The position numbers were made by a program, and so were the translations under genes. Below are positions 8,570 through 19,575 of a stretch of 64,000 bases of DNA, one piece after another. This DNA comes from CS4-C045 sp963844115. Its GTDB lineage: Bacteria > Planctomycetota > Planctomycetia > Pirellulales > UBA7805. Location: positions 1 through 64,000 of the forward strand of contig CAWJNN010000062.1 of NCBI GenBank assembly GCA_963844115.1, read 5' to 3'. Each line of letters opens with the position of its first letter. Position 1 is the first letter of the stretch. Under the pieces are notes generated by a model. It was not told where the DNA came from. It was given only the letters and a program-made list of their open reading frames with translations, and made no database searches.

Positions 8570-10894
8570 GTGATTCGCCTCAGGTTGATTACCGCATCGC
8601 TAGTCCTGTTCGCCTTCGTTCTGCCCGAAGACTCTACCGGCGACCCGCCGCAGCCACTGGCCGGCACCGAGCCGCTGACCATGGAAGGCGACATCACCTC
8701 GCAGCTGGTGGCAGGAGCGGACAGCTTTCTGCTCAAGCAGCTGAGCGCGTCGGTTGACGAACGGGCCAGCCACTGGAAACGCGATTTCAGTTCAACCGAA
8801 AAATACAACGCATCGATCGAGGCCAACCGCCAGCGACTGGCGCACATCGCGGGAGTGCGGGACCCGCGCGCCACATTTGACGGGCTGCAGTTCGTTAGCA
8901 GCACCGCCCAACCCGCGCTGGTAGGCCGCGGCGGCAACTACGAAGTGCATGCCGTGCGCTGGCCAGCGTTCGGCGATGTTTACGGCGAAGGTCTCTTGCT
9001 AACTCCCACGAAAGGCGCACCGGTCGCGAACATCGTCGCGATTCCGGATGCCGATCAAACGCCGGAACAGATCGCGGGTCTGGCCGATGGCGTGGCCGCC
9101 GAGTCGCAGTTTGCACGTCGCCTGGCCGAAAGCGGCTGCCGCGTACTGGTGCCGGTGCTGGTCAGTCGGCAGATCCAACCGCGCCGTGGTGTCCCGCTGA
9201 CCCACCGCGAGTATCTCTATCGTTCCGCGTTCGAACTCGGCCGGCACATGGTTGGTTACGAAGTGCAGAAAGTGCTGGCCGCCGTCGAATGGTTCACGAA
9301 AGAGGCCGGCGGTGACGCGAAGGTCGGTGTCATCGGCTACGGCGAAGGAGGCATGCTTGCTCTGTACGCCGCAGCGCTCGACACACGGATCGACGCGGTT
9401 TGCGTGAGCGGCTATTTCGACAACCGCAACTCGATCTGGCAGCAACCGATCGATCGTAACGTGTTCGGATTGCTGGCGCAGTTCGGCGATGCCGAACTGA
9501 CGGCATCGTCGCGCCGGGACGCTGATCATCGAGGCCGCCAAAGCGCCTGAACTGACGCGCTGCCCGGCAAGGGCAGTGCTGCCCCGCGGTCCTGGCCACT
9601 ACCAAGCCTGGACGTCGTCCACCCGCCAGGAATGGAACGGGCCAGGGAAGCTGACGGACGGACTGCAAGGGGCCGGCTCACCCGGATCAAGCTGGTAGAA
9701 AGCGGCGATGGAAACGGGCCGCTTCTGGGTACGGACGATGGGCACTTGCGGCGTTAGTGGAAGTACTTTCACCCGGCGCCGAATCTGGCAAAGGATTAGT
9801 CGGCATGGCCGATTTCGTCGGCAAGATTTTCTGATCCCGACGCGCGGTTGCATCGGCAAATTCGGCGAGCTCGATCGCCACACGCAGTGGGTGTTGCGCG
9901 AAAGCCAGTGGGTTCGGAAGGCTTTCATTTTTGACAAACTCGATACGAGCTCGGTCGAGGCGTACGAGAAATCGGTCGAGCCGTGTTCGGCAGTTCTTCT
10001 ACGACGATGTGATCGGCCGATTTGATCAAAAGCTGCTGCCGCCAACGTGCGCACTCGCAAGATTTACGACAACGAGAAGTGGACCGGCTACGAAGTGGTG
10101 CTGGACGTCTTTCCCGACGTGATCGCCTACGGGATTCTGCTGTTGCCGAAGGACTTGAAACCAGAACGAGAAGCGGCCCGTCGTGGTTTGCCAGCACGGA
10201 CTGGAAGGCCGGCCGCAGGACGATCGATCGGTGAGCAGTGCAGCCTATCACGACTTCGCGACCAAGCTGGCCGAACGCGGGTTCATCACGTTTGCGCCGC
10301 AGAATCTTTACATCTTTCGAGATCGCTTCCGCACGCTGCAGCGCAAGGCGAATCCGCTTGGGCAAGACGCTCTTCTCGCTCATCGTGCCGCAGCACCAGC
10401 AGATCGTCGACTGGCTGGAAACGCTGCCGATTGTCGATCCCGAAGCGGATCGCGTTTTACGGCCTTATCTACGGCGGCAAGACGGCGATGCGGGTGCCGC
10501 CGCTGGTGACCGATTACTGCCTTTCGATCTGTTCGGCCGACTTCAACGAGTGGGTCGACAAGAACGCCTCGACACGCAACCCGCACAGCTACGTCTGGAC
10601 CGGCGAATACGAAATCTTCGAGTTCGACCTGGGCAGCACCTTCAACTACGCCGAGATGGCGGCGCTGATCGCGCCCGCGGCCGTTCATGGTCGAACGCGG
10701 CCACTTGACGGCGTCGCCGACGATTGGACGGTGGCCTACGAGTTCGCCAAGGTCCGCTATCTGTACGGCCGCGCGGCTGAAACTCGCCGACCGCACGCGA
10801 GATCGAGTGGTTCGACGGCCCGCACACGATCAACGGCAAGGGGACCTTCGATTTCCTGCACCATCACCTCAACTGGCCGAAACCAGCGGATTAA
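8570..10894 (+). pseudogene. Large secreted double alpha/beta-hydrolase, about ten frameshifts
   Basis: GTG 8570 is preceded by GGGAGG (8558-8563) and followed by a signal peptide (IRLRLITASLVLFAFVLPE). Intact frame runs to about 9508 and includes a degenerate first hydrolase domain (GVIGYGEGGMLALYAAAL). The remainder is spread over all three frames yet still recognisable. Successive blocks are IVAP..TLIIEAAKAPEL, VGMADFVGKIF, WVRKAFIFDKLD, KIYDNEKWTGYEVVLDVFPD, CQHGLEGRPQD, FITFAPQNLYIFRDRF, LFSLIVPQHQQIVDWLETL, DFNEWVDKNAS and GTFDFLHHHLNWPKPAD, ending at TAA 10892-10894. Several breaks fit one added base (GGG near 10363, CCC near 10678). The second nucleophile motif reads GLIYGGK where Ser would be expected (G-x-S-x-G). 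Either a decaying gene or a poorly polished stretch. Confidence 0.75.
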
Positions 10895-11094
10895 GTCGCG
10901 CCTTGCAGAAATATATAGCGTACGCAGGGCGGCGACTGGCCTTCGCGGCGTGAGCAACCTATGATGGAGTATCGGATCCCCCCAACAATTTCCCAGTCTC
11001 CCCGCGTTTTCCCGCCCCATGAGTTGCCGGCATTGGCTTTTGCTGGCAACTACTCGATTCAATTCAATCGCCCAATTTAGCGGAGTTTGATGCC

Positions 11095-13777
11095 ATGCAA
11101 TTCAGGACTATTCTTCGGCACTGCGTCATCGTGTTGTCGGTCCTTCTGCCGAATGTATCCTTTACGGGCTTGTCGTTCACAGGCTCTTCGTTCGCGGCCG
11201 AGCAACAGAGCGTGGAATGCATTTGTCGATACTGCGCCGGGCGACCCAAGGGGCGCGTCAAGGCTTCGCCCAACGGTCGGCATTACACGCCAGACCGCGT
11301 CGTGGACATGTTGCACGTCGCGATCGATGTAACGCCCAACTTCCGGCGCCGCACCATTGTCGCCACGACGACGCTCAAGTTCGTACCGATCGCGCGCCCG
11401 GTCGACTCGATTCAGCTGCACGCGTACGACCTGGATGTCCAGCAGATTTCGGGCAGCGTTGCAGTTGCTGATTATCAGCTCATTGATCACGGCATCGAGG
11501 TGACGTTCAAGGAGCCGATTCCGGCGGGCCAAGAGGCCAGCGTCACGATCGCTTATAAGACGGAACCGAAGGATGGGCTGTACTTTCGTACTCCGGAGAT
11601 GGGTTACCTCGCCGAAGACATCCATCTATGGACGCAAGGCGAACCGCACCTGGCCCGGCACTGGTTCCCCAGTTTCGACTATCCCAACGAACGGTTCACC
11701 AGCGAGATTACTTGTCGCGTGTCGCCCGAGATGACGGTCGTTTCCAACGGCCGGCTGGTCAGCGAGAAAATTGACGACAAGACGGGCTTGAAGGTTGCCC
11801 ACTGGCTCCAGGAGCAGCCACACGTGAATTACCTGGTCGCCCTGGTCGCCGGCAAGTTTCACAAGGTCGAAGGCCACCATGGCGAAATCCCGCTCAGGTT
11901 CTTCACCCCCACATCGCAAATCGAAAACGCCGCCAATAGCTTTCGCGATACGGTCGACATCATGGGCTTTTTCGAAAAGGAAACGGGACACCCCTTTCCG
12001 TGGGCAAAATACGACCAGGTCGTCGTCGACGACTTCATGTGGGGCGGCATGGAAAACACGACCATCACCATTCTCAATGACCGGACGCTATTCTCCAATG
12101 AAACGGAAAACCTGCGTAGCAGCCAGTACCTGGTGGCCCACGAACTGGCTCACCAGTGGTTTGGCGATTATGTGACCTGCAAGGACTGGAGCCACTTGTG
12201 GCTGAACGAAGGGTTTGCCGTCTATTACTCGCATCTTTACGAACAACACAAGAACGGAGAGGATGCGTTTCTGTACGCTGTTTATCACGATGGTCGCCAG
12301 CTGGTCAGCAATAAGGACGAGCGACGCCCGATTGTTTTCAAGGCCTACGATACGGCCTGGGATCAGTTCGATTCGCGCGCTTATTCGAAGGGCGGCTGGG
12401 TGCTGCACATGCTGCGCACACAGCTTGGCGAAGAACTGTACCGACGCGGTATTCAGGAATACCTGAAACGCAATGCACTGCGCAGCGTCGTCACGCAGGA
12501 TCTGCAGGACACGCTGGAAGAAGTATCGGGGCTCTCCCTCCAACATTTCTTTGATCAGTGGGTCTACCATGGAGGAAATCCCGAACTGACCGTCACGCAG
12601 AGCTGGGATGCAAAAACACAACTGGCCAAGGTCACCGTTCAGCAGACGCAGAAGACGGACGACGACGTGCTGTTGTTTCGATTTCCGGTGAAGCTGCGAT
12701 TCCAGACGAAAAAGGGAGTGGTCGAGCGGCTGGTGGAAGTGACGCGCAAGCAGGAAGATTTCTACGTTCCGCTGCCAGCCAAGCCAGATATCGTGCGATT
12801 TGATGCCGATTTGGGCGTGTTGGCCGAAGTAAAGTTTGAAAAGCCGAAAAACATGCTCTACGCGCAGCTGGCCGATCGGAACGACCTGGTAGGGCGGCTT
12901 CTGGCCATCGAAGCATTGAAGTCCAAAGACGACGGCGAGACGGTCGAGAAATTAAAGACCGCATTGAATGAGGATTCGTTTTACGGAGTGCGCGTCGACG
13001 CTTCCCAGGCGCTACGGGCGATCAAGACGGACGCCGCGCCAGGCCCTGCTCGCGTCGCTCAATCAATCTGACGCCCGTGTCCGCCGGCAGGTGGTGAGCG
13101 ACGTGGGTGCCTTCTACGATGACGATGTGCGCTTGCGGATCGCCTCGGTGCTGGAGTCGGAAAAGAATCCAGACATCCGTGCCGTGGCTATCCGAAGTCT
13201 GGGCAAATACCACGACGAAGAGACGTACCGGCGGATTGTGACACTGCTGGATTCCAATTCCTATCGCAACAGCCTGGCCAGCGCGGCGATCGATACCATT
13301 CGCCAACTGGATGATCCGACCTACATTGCGCCGCTACGGATGACGCTCAGCAAACGGGAGGCGGACTTCCCGTCGGGAGAATTCGGTTCGGCTCTCGATA
13401 CGCTGGCGTATATTGCCCGCGACCAGGACGACCGCGACGCGGTTCGCGAATTCGTAGCGAGCTATGTGCTTCATCCCAAGCAAAGCCTGCGCATCGCGGC
13501 GATCGGGGCCTTGGGCACGTTGCGAGATCCCAAGGCGATCTCGATTGTGACATCGTTTGACGCGGGGCCGGAGGGTAATCGAATCAAGAGTGCTGCCGTC
13601 GACGCGCTCAAGAAACTCCGCGAAGCAACGAAGCTACCTGTCGAATTGGGAGATCTGCGGTCGACGGTCGGTGATTTAAAGCAGAGCAACGACAAGCTAC
13701 GCAAAGAATTGGACGATTTGAAGAAACAGCTTGAGGTCATTGCCAAGCGCGAAGAGCCGAAGAGCAAGGGGCGATGA
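11095..13777 (+). CDS. Secreted M1 aminopeptidase with C-terminal HEAT repeats (one frameshift)
   Basis: A signal peptide (residues 1-35) is followed by a gluzincin M1 peptidase. The exopeptidase motif GGMEN is near residue 317 and the zinc motif HELAH near 349-353, with the third ligand in LWLNEGFA near 371. These enzymes remove N-terminal residues from peptides. At about 13046 the frame shifts; deleting one C (GCGCCAGG) rejoins AIKTDAA to QALLASLNQSDARVRRQV. The frame then continues through roughly five HEAT-like repeats (RIASVLESEKNPDIRAVAIR and similar) and a terminal coiled coil (DLKQSNDKLRKELDDLKKQL). Reconstructed length is about 893 residues, longer than ordinary M1 enzymes because of the HEAT/coiled-coil tail. 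Confidence 0.85.
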
Positions 13778-14084
13778 GTCCCCAGAAAAGACGAAGACCG
13801 TGCGCAAGGACTGAACGAAACTCCATGGACTGGCCAGTCGCATTGTTCCTTCGGTTTTAGTACATTGGATTCCGAAATGGGGTCGGGATTCTCAAATGGG
13901 GTCGGATTCCCAAATGGGGGTCGTGAGTCTTTTTTTCCTGTGGGTGGCCTGGACGTCACCAGATCTCAAAGGCATGCCCGCCGACAAAAAAAAGACGCCC
14001 GGCCCCTTCCCCCGATCCGACCCCCCCTTCCCTCAATCAACAGCGGTACAAGCCCGTGCGCGGTCATTTAGGAGGTTCAGTCTG
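13778..14084. other. Intergenic spacer with triple AAATGGGGTCG repeat
   Basis: Three imperfect direct copies of about 19 bases containing AAATGGGG(G)TCG lie at 13877-13921. The inverse block ATCCGACCCC recurs near 14016. No gene is visible. GGAGG at 14071-14075 is the ribosome-binding site of the next gene. Confidence 0.5.
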
Positions 14085-15692
14085 ATGTTACGGCAAAAAG
14101 TGGCAAAGGTGTTTCTTTCACTGACGTTAATCGCCAGCACATTGTCCAGCGTTCAATTGGCGACCGGCTGCACGAACATCCTGGTCACCCGCGGAGCGTC
14201 CAGTGACGGATCGGTGTTCGTCAGCTTTGCCGTCGACGGCGCCGGCGTCGGGAATCTTTACTTGACCAAGGGGCAGCCGAAAGGCGATCCCGACGCAAAA
14301 GACCCCGTCGTCGCCGAATGGACGGGGCCGACCTACAACGTGCTGGGCTGGATGAACGAACATCAAGTTGCGATCGGCGAAACGACGACCGGCGGTCTTC
14401 CCCAGCTGAACAATACGGAAGTCGGCCTGGAATATCCACGGCTGATGCAACTGGCGCTGGCACGTTGCAAGACCGCTCCGGAAGCCATCGACGAGATCGC
14501 GCGGCTGGTCGACAAATTCGGTTATGCCGGCGGCGGCGAGACACTTTCGATTGGCGACAAGAACGAGGTCTGGATGATGGAGATCGTCGGCAAAGGTCCG
14601 GATCGCAAGGGCGGCATCTGGGTCGCGGCCCGCGTACCCGACGGCTACATGACCGTCCATGCCAACCTAAGCCGCATCACCACGTTTCCGCTCGACGATC
14701 CCGCAAACTGGCGGTACTCCCCTGACGTCATCGACTTTGCCGTCGAAAAGGGTCTTTACGATCCCAAGGCCGGCAAGCCGTTCAGTTTTCGTGACGTTTA
14801 TCATGCCAATATTAATCACTTCAGCCGCAAAGTGTGCGCAGGCCGCGTGTGGAGCGCTTATCGCCGCGCAGCGCCCAGCCAGACTTTCGCCGTCAGCTAT
14901 TTCCGCGACGCCGAAGCGACCGAAGACCTGCCGCTGTTTATCAAGCCCGACAAGAAGTTGTCCGCCCATGACGTGATGCAGCTCTATCGCGATCACTTCG
15001 AGGGCACACCCTACGACATGACCAAGGGCATCGCCGCCGGACCGTTCGGAAGCCCCTACCGCTGGCGGGGGCTGACGTGGAAAGTCGACGATAAGGATTA
15101 CTGCTGGGAACGCCCCTTGTCCAGCCAACAGGCCGCATACGTGTGGCTCGCGGAAATGCGCAATTGGCTGCCGGATCCGATCGGGGGCGTCTATTGGTTC
15201 ACGCCTGACGACTGCTTCACCTCCTGCTTCGCGCCCTTCTACTGCGGCATCACGCGACTGCCGGAATGTTATGAAAAAGGCAGCCTTGACGAATTTTCCT
15301 GGGACAGTGCGTGGTGGGTGCAGAACCTGGTCTCGAACTACACCTACATGCGCTACTCCCGAATCATCCCCGATGTTCAGAAAGTGCAGAAGGAAGAGGA
15401 AGCAAAGTTTTTCAAGATGCAGCCGCTGATTGAAGAAACCGCGCTGAAGTTGGCCGAGTCGGATGACGAACTGATGCGCGAATTTCTGACGAACTATTCG
15501 GTTTCTTCCAGCGAAGCGCTCTTTCACCGCTGGCAGAAGCTGGCCAAGGAAATCATTGTCAAGCATAACGACGGCTGGGTCAAAGAGCCGGGCAAGATAC
15601 CCGAAGGCATCGGTTACCCGGAAGAGTGGCTGCGACGGGTCGTCGAAGAGCGGCCCAAACAATACGTCGTCGAAGGCGGCGTGGATCACTAG
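14085..15692 (+). CDS. Secreted C69-family dipeptidase
   Basis: ATG 14085 is chosen for its GGAGG nine bases upstream; an in-frame start further upstream has no such site. A 27-residue signal peptide ends ...LATG, followed directly by the catalytic cysteine of an Ntn hydrolase (CTNILVTRGASSDGSVF), the signature of peptidase family C69 (PF03577). Supporting blocks are NEHQVAIGETTTGG, EVWMMEIVGKG and GGVYWFTPDD. Complete at 535 residues with no frameshift. The activated N-terminal Cys suggests signal removal also activates the enzyme. A paralogue lies at 36218-37792. Confidence 0.88.
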   Translation: MLRQKVAKVFLSLTLIASTLSSVQLATGCTNILVTRGASSDGSVFVSFAVDGAGVGNLYLTKGQPKGDPDAKDPVVAEWTGPTYNVLGWMNEHQVAIGETTTGGLPQLNNTEVGLEYPRLMQLALARCKTAPEAIDEIARLVDKFGYAGGGETLSIGDKNEVWMMEIVGKGPDRKGGIWVAARVPDGYMTVHANLSRITTFPLDDPANWRYSPDVIDFAVEKGLYDPKAGKPFSFRDVYHANINHFSRKVCAGRVWSAYRRAAPSQTFAVSYFRDAEATEDLPLFIKPDKKLSAHDVMQLYRDHFEGTPYDMTKGIAAGPFGSPYRWRGLTWKVDDKDYCWERPLSSQQAAYVWLAEMRNWLPDPIGGVYWFTPDDCFTSCFAPFYCGITRLPECYEKGSLDEFSWDSAWWVQNLVSNYTYMRYSRIIPDVQKVQKEEEAKFFKMQPLIEETALKLAESDDELMREFLTNYSVSSSEALFHRWQKLAKEIIVKHNDGWVKEPGKIPEGIGYPEEWLRRVVEERPKQYVVEGGVDH

Positions 15693-15728
15693 TCCCGTAG
15701 GCAAGTTTACTCAGAGTAAAAACCAAAG

Positions 15729-15833
15729 AACCACGAATGAACACAAATAGACACGAATTCTCTGGAATTTCTGGGGTTTTGTCCTTCCCGCGGCGTAGAT
15801 CGGATTCGTGTTCATTCGCGTCCATTCGTGGTT
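15729..15833. repeat. Dispersed ACGAATG...CATTCGT inverted repeat, copy 1
   Basis: An outer arm starting AACCACGAATGAACAC is mirrored by an arm ending TCCATTCGTGGTT about 100 bases later. Related copies lie at 22401-22500 and three times between 39991 and 40580. It follows the C69 gene, where it could form a long hairpin in the transcript. Confidence 0.75.
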
Positions 15834-15935
15834 CGTTTTTTGGCAGTTGTCCTGGCGAATTCGCCGTGGCGTTATCGGTTTGAGTAGTTTAGATTCGGCA
15901 TGCAGAGCATGCCCTACGGGCCGCCGGAACGCGAC

Positions 15936-17141
15936 CTACGCTTCGAGTTCGATCTCGCGCGGCCACTGTTGGTACGCTTCCCAATAGGTCTTCTTCAGCG
16001 CGATCTCGTCCTCGTCCGCGGTCGGCTGGACTCGTCCGTCCACATCCGTCGCACGGGAAACGAGCGCGTGTTTGCCCGCCGCGAGGTCGCCTAGATCGAT
16101 GGAAAAGAACGTCCAACAGAACTGGGAACGCGGTTCTTTATCCAACGTCGCCGGTTGCCACGGCCCGTCGTCGACTTTGACCTCAACGTTCTTGATTGCC
16201 GTACCGTCGCTCCAAACCGCGCCGTAGGCTTTGGCCGGAATCACGTTGTCGTGGGTGGGCCGTCGCGTGACGCGCGCGACAATCGATTTAAGATTCATAC
16301 GATTCACGGACGTTTCCACGTAAACGATTTCGTCCCCGCGCCGTTCTCCGCGGACCGTAACGTAATCGCGTGCCATGAAGCGACCCATGTACCGCGTGTC
16401 CCGAACTTCGATTCGCCTCAGCCATTTGACATTCGCAATTCCGTACCAACCGGGCACGATCAACCGCACCGGCGCTCCGTTGCGCTGTTCCAGCGGTTGG
16501 CCGTTCCGCTCGTAGGCCAGCAGCAGGTTCAGGTTCATCGCGTCGTCAATCGACATGCTGCGCCCGAACGGCACATCTATGGTTACCTCGCGAGGCGTGT
16601 CCTTGCGCAGCGTTTCACTTTTGTGGTCGACGCCAATAAATACAATTTCCTTGGCCTGGGGCTGGATGCCGGCATCCTTTAAGAGGGGTGCCAGGGACGT
16701 GCCAGTCCATTTGCTGTTGTAAATCGCGCTCATGAATCCCTTGGAGACGCCGTTGCCCGAACACTCCAGCGTCATCAACTGGTCTCGCTTCGGCAACGCT
16801 TGTAGATCCTGCCTGCTGAACGCCCGCGGCTTATCGACCAGCCCGGTAATTTCGAGCACATGTTGGTCGGCGTCAAATTCGGGAACCCCGTAGTGCGACA
16901 CACTGAAGACCTGGTCCTGCGGAGTGATCCAATTGTCTAGCGTTTCCCAATCCAGGATTTCGGGCCGGGAACGCGGCATGTCCAGAAACGGCACCAGCTG
17001 CTCGTCCACATCTTGTGCCGGAAAAACAAACTCCGGCAACGACATCTGGGCCAGCAAGGCGGCGATCGCTGCCGTACCGTTCTTCAAGACGTCGCGGCGT
17101 GAAGTGCCCTGCGGCGAGTTACTCTCTGCGTCAATCGTCAT
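15936..17141 (-). CDS. Tat-exported sulfite oxidase-like molybdopterin oxidoreductase
   Basis: Complete at 401 residues. The N-terminus TSRRDVLKNGTAAIAALL is a Tat signal. The molybdenum-coordinating Cys is in TLECSGNG (about residue 123), followed by the binding blocks GVDHKSETL, IVPGWYGIANVKWLRRIEV and VNRMNLKSIVARV. The C-terminal part matches the Mo-co dimerisation domain (GAVWSDGTAIKNVEVKVDDGPW). The family oxidises sulfite, or links to thiosulfate oxidation as in SoxC. The start at 17141 has a strong GGGAGG upstream (17148-17154) and overlaps the cupredoxin gene by 11 bases. The two are therefore translationally coupled and the cupredoxin is a plausible electron acceptor. Confidence 0.9.
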   Translation of the reverse strand: MTIDAESNSPQGTSRRDVLKNGTAAIAALLAQMSLPEFVFPAQDVDEQLVPFLDMPRSRPEILDWETLDNWITPQDQVFSVSHYGVPEFDADQHVLEITGLVDKPRAFSRQDLQALPKRDQLMTLECSGNGVSKGFMSAIYNSKWTGTSLAPLLKDAGIQPQAKEIVFIGVDHKSETLRKDTPREVTIDVPFGRSMSIDDAMNLNLLLAYERNGQPLEQRNGAPVRLIVPGWYGIANVKWLRRIEVRDTRYMGRFMARDYVTVRGERRGDEIVYVETSVNRMNLKSIVARVTRRPTHDNVIPAKAYGAVWSDGTAIKNVEVKVDDGPWQPATLDKEPRSQFCWTFFSIDLGDLAAGKHALVSRATDVDGRVQPTADEDEIALKKTYWEAYQQWPREIELEA

Positions 17142-17895
17142 TTTTTGCCTCCCTCAGGCCATCCGGCGAAGCATGAATTTCTAACTTGACCGTCTGACCG
17201 GCTTGCACCGTGATGTTCTTTTTCCAGAATAACCCGCCCGCTGCGTGAGCCATGTGCAGCTGATATTCGCCGGCGGGGACATCGGGTATACGAAAGCGAC
17301 CATCTGCCGAGGTGACCTGATAGAACGGATGATCGAACACGTAAATCCAGGCCGCCATATTGCTGTGATAGGTGCAGCCTATTTGGATAGGCCGCCGAAC
17401 TCCGCCGCCGCGAGGGAACGTATGCGTATATTCACCGCCGGGAGGCGTGTTGATCGAAAAGGGTTGCCCGTCATTGGTACGCACACTGTGAACCTGTGGA
17501 TCACTGTTCGTAAATTTGACTCGATCGCCAGCTCGAATGGCGATGGTTTCCGGCACAAACCGAAAATTCTTCTGATCGATGACCGTCATCGTGATTTCCT
17601 GTCGCACACCGACATTACTGAGACGCGGTCCGTGTAAGCCGACCACCGCTTCGGCCAAATTGCCGGCCTTTGGGTCCTTGATATAATAGCGACCGTATCG
17701 CCAGGGGTGTTGGGGATCGGCATGGTAATGAAGCGTCCCCTCAATGATACCGGTCGTTACGTCCTCCGCGACCGAACCATCGTCTGCATTCGCCTGGCCA
17801 GCCGGTAAGCTCAATGCGGCCGTCTGAACTAGTCCGCACCAAAGTACGAGTAATGCGATGGGGCATCTAAGGGTTGGTCGACGCTGCTGTTGCAT
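17131..17895 (-). CDS. Secreted cupredoxin-like copper protein with carboxypeptidase-regulatory-like tail
   Basis: Starting at ATG 17895 gives a 254-residue protein with a signal peptide (PIALLVLWCGLVQTAALSL). The middle is a plastocyanin-type domain: AIRAGDRVKFTNSDPQVHSVRT supplies the first His ligand, and CTYHSNMAAWIYVF contains a Cys-x2-His-x2-Met arrangement suited to a type 1 copper site. The last 75 residues (FYQVTSADGRFRIPDVPAGEYQLHMAH) form a carboxypeptidase-regulatory-like or transthyretin-like beta domain. An upstream in-frame start at 18042 overlaps the divergent gene and is unlikely. It is the first gene of a two-gene operon with the sulfite-oxidase-like enzyme, suggesting a periplasmic redox pair. 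Confidence 0.82.
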   Translation of the reverse strand: MQQQRRPTLRCPIALLVLWCGLVQTAALSLPAGQANADDGSVAEDVTTGIIEGTLHYHADPQHPWRYGRYYIKDPKAGNLAEAVVGLHGPRLSNVGVRQEITMTVIDQKNFRFVPETIAIRAGDRVKFTNSDPQVHSVRTNDGQPFSINTPPGGEYTHTFPRGGGVRRPIQIGCTYHSNMAAWIYVFDHPFYQVTSADGRFRIPDVPAGEYQLHMAHAAGGLFWKKNITVQAGQTVKLEIHASPDGLREAKNDD

Positions 17896-17974
17896 AAAAG
17901 CTGGCTCAAATAAATGCCCGCAAAACTCACGACTCGTGAATTCTACAAACCAATTATAAACGATACGAAAGCAT

Positions 17975-19302
17975 ATGTCAGCCAACGATTCGCTCGGCCA
18001 ATTCGCCGCTCTGTTCGTTTCCGCCATCACATCGATCGGCATCGCCTTGGCGCCCGCAGGCGTTTCGGGCGATGAGTGGCCTCAATGGCGCGGCCCGAAT
18101 CGAGACGGCGTGTGGCGCGAGACGGGAATTGTCCGGCAGTTCTCCGACAAACGCCTCAAGCCACGCTGGAGCCAACCGATAGCCAGCGGCTATAGCGGAC
18201 CGACCGTAGCCGATGGCCGTGTCTACGTCACCGACCGTGTGGTCGAGCCGGAACAAATCGAACGCGTCCACTGTTTCGATTGGCAAACAGGTCGACCGCT
18301 ATGGATACACACCTACGATGCACCGTACGGAAAGATCGGATACACGGCCGGGCCGCGGGCCGCCGTGACGATCGACGACGGCCGCGCGTTTGCTTTGGGA
18401 TCGATGGGACACCTGCATTGCCTGGACGCGGCCAGCGGCGAGGTCCTTTGGCAGCGCGACCTGGACACCGAATACAAGATCCGGATGCCGATCTGGGGCA
18501 TCGCCGCAGCGCCGATCGTGGACGGCGACCTGCTGATCCTTCAGATCGGCGGCAGCGACGGCGCGTGCCTGGTAGCGCTGGATAAGACGACGGGAAGCGA
18601 AAAATGGCGAGCACTGGACGATCGAGCATCCTACTCGGCGCCCATTTTTATCCGGCAGGCGGGGCGCCGCGTCCTGGTATGCTGGACGGGTGACAATATT
18701 GTCGGTCTGAATGCGCAAACGGGCGAAGTGTTTTGGGAACACCCGTTTGCACCGGCGCAGATGATAATCAACGTTCCTACGCCGGTCGTCGCTAAGAATC
18801 GCATGTTCTTGACCGCGTTTTACGACGGCGCGGAAATGCTGCGTCTGGGAACAGAACAACTGACCGTCGAACGAGTCTGCGCAAGAAGGGCGCCGACGAA
18901 CAGCAGACCGAGGCCCTGCACTCGATGATCAGCACGCCGGTGATTCTGGGCGATTTTGTGTACGGCGTGGACAGCTACGGGCAACTGCGCTGCCTGGAGG
19001 CCGACACCGGCAAACGAGTGTGGGAAGATTTGACGGCGACACCCAAGGCCCGTTGGAGCACGATCCATATGGTACGCAACGGCGACCATATGTGGATGTT
19101 CAACGAACGTGGCGAGCTGCTTATCGGAAAACTTTCACCCGATGGCTTCACAGAAATCAGTCGCACCAAGGTGATTGATCCGACGACCGATCAGCTCCGT
19201 CGGCGTGGCGGCGTCTGCTGGGCCCATCCGGCTTTTGCCTACAAACACATCTTCGCACGAAGCGATAAAGAAATCATTTGCACCAGCCTGGCGGCGGAAT
19301 AA
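17975..19302 (+). CDS. Secreted PQQ-repeat beta-propeller protein (one frameshift)
   Basis: A signal peptide (to about residue 30) leads into DEWPQWRGPNRDGVWRETGI, the typical start of planctomycete PQQ_2 propellers. Repeats of the form DAASGEVLWQ, DKTTGSEKWR, NAQTGEVFWE and EADTGKRVWE mark successive blades. Near 18875 one base is missing: the frame ends in VERVCARR while the other frame continues RKKGADEQQTEALHSMIS to the true C-terminus. Reconstructed length is about 442 residues. No quinoprotein catalytic residues can be assigned, so it is more likely a non-enzymatic propeller. Transcribed divergently from the cupredoxin gene across a 79-base gap. Confidence 0.82.
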
Positions 19303-19506
19303 GGCGGGATCATGATCTCAAGGCTTGCCAGGCCGGAACAAGCGACGCGCAGCTCCGCCATCAATTATCACACTAAACCCTCATCACTTCTCACACTTAA
19401 CCCTCCCGGAGGGAGGGTGAATTCTATCTATTAGCTGAGACAGAAAAGTTCCGTACGCCGGAAAAAGCGACGTACGTGTTTAGCGTGCATGCGGTCGGCC
19501 AAAGTC

Positions 19507-19575
19507 GTTTAACCCGCTGCCGTAGGCGAGGTTCCGTGCTGGTTATTAGGCCTCGCCTTCGGCAACGGGTTAAAC
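19507..19575. repeat. GTTTAA-type palindrome, copy 1, in a 526-base gene-free gap
   Basis: Arms 19507-19531 and 19551-19575 pair at 23 of 25 positions (GTTTAACCCGCTGCCG against CGGCAACGGGTTAAAC). An outer pair of arms (about 19474 and 19601, CGTGTTTAGC / GCTAAACACG) nests it into a larger cruciform-like element. The gap 19303-19828 otherwise shows no gene. Confidence 0.75.

Noticed and set aside
14667..15704. 345-codon minus-strand frame over the C69 gene
   Set aside because: Antisense shadow of an intact conserved gene; no recognisable motif.
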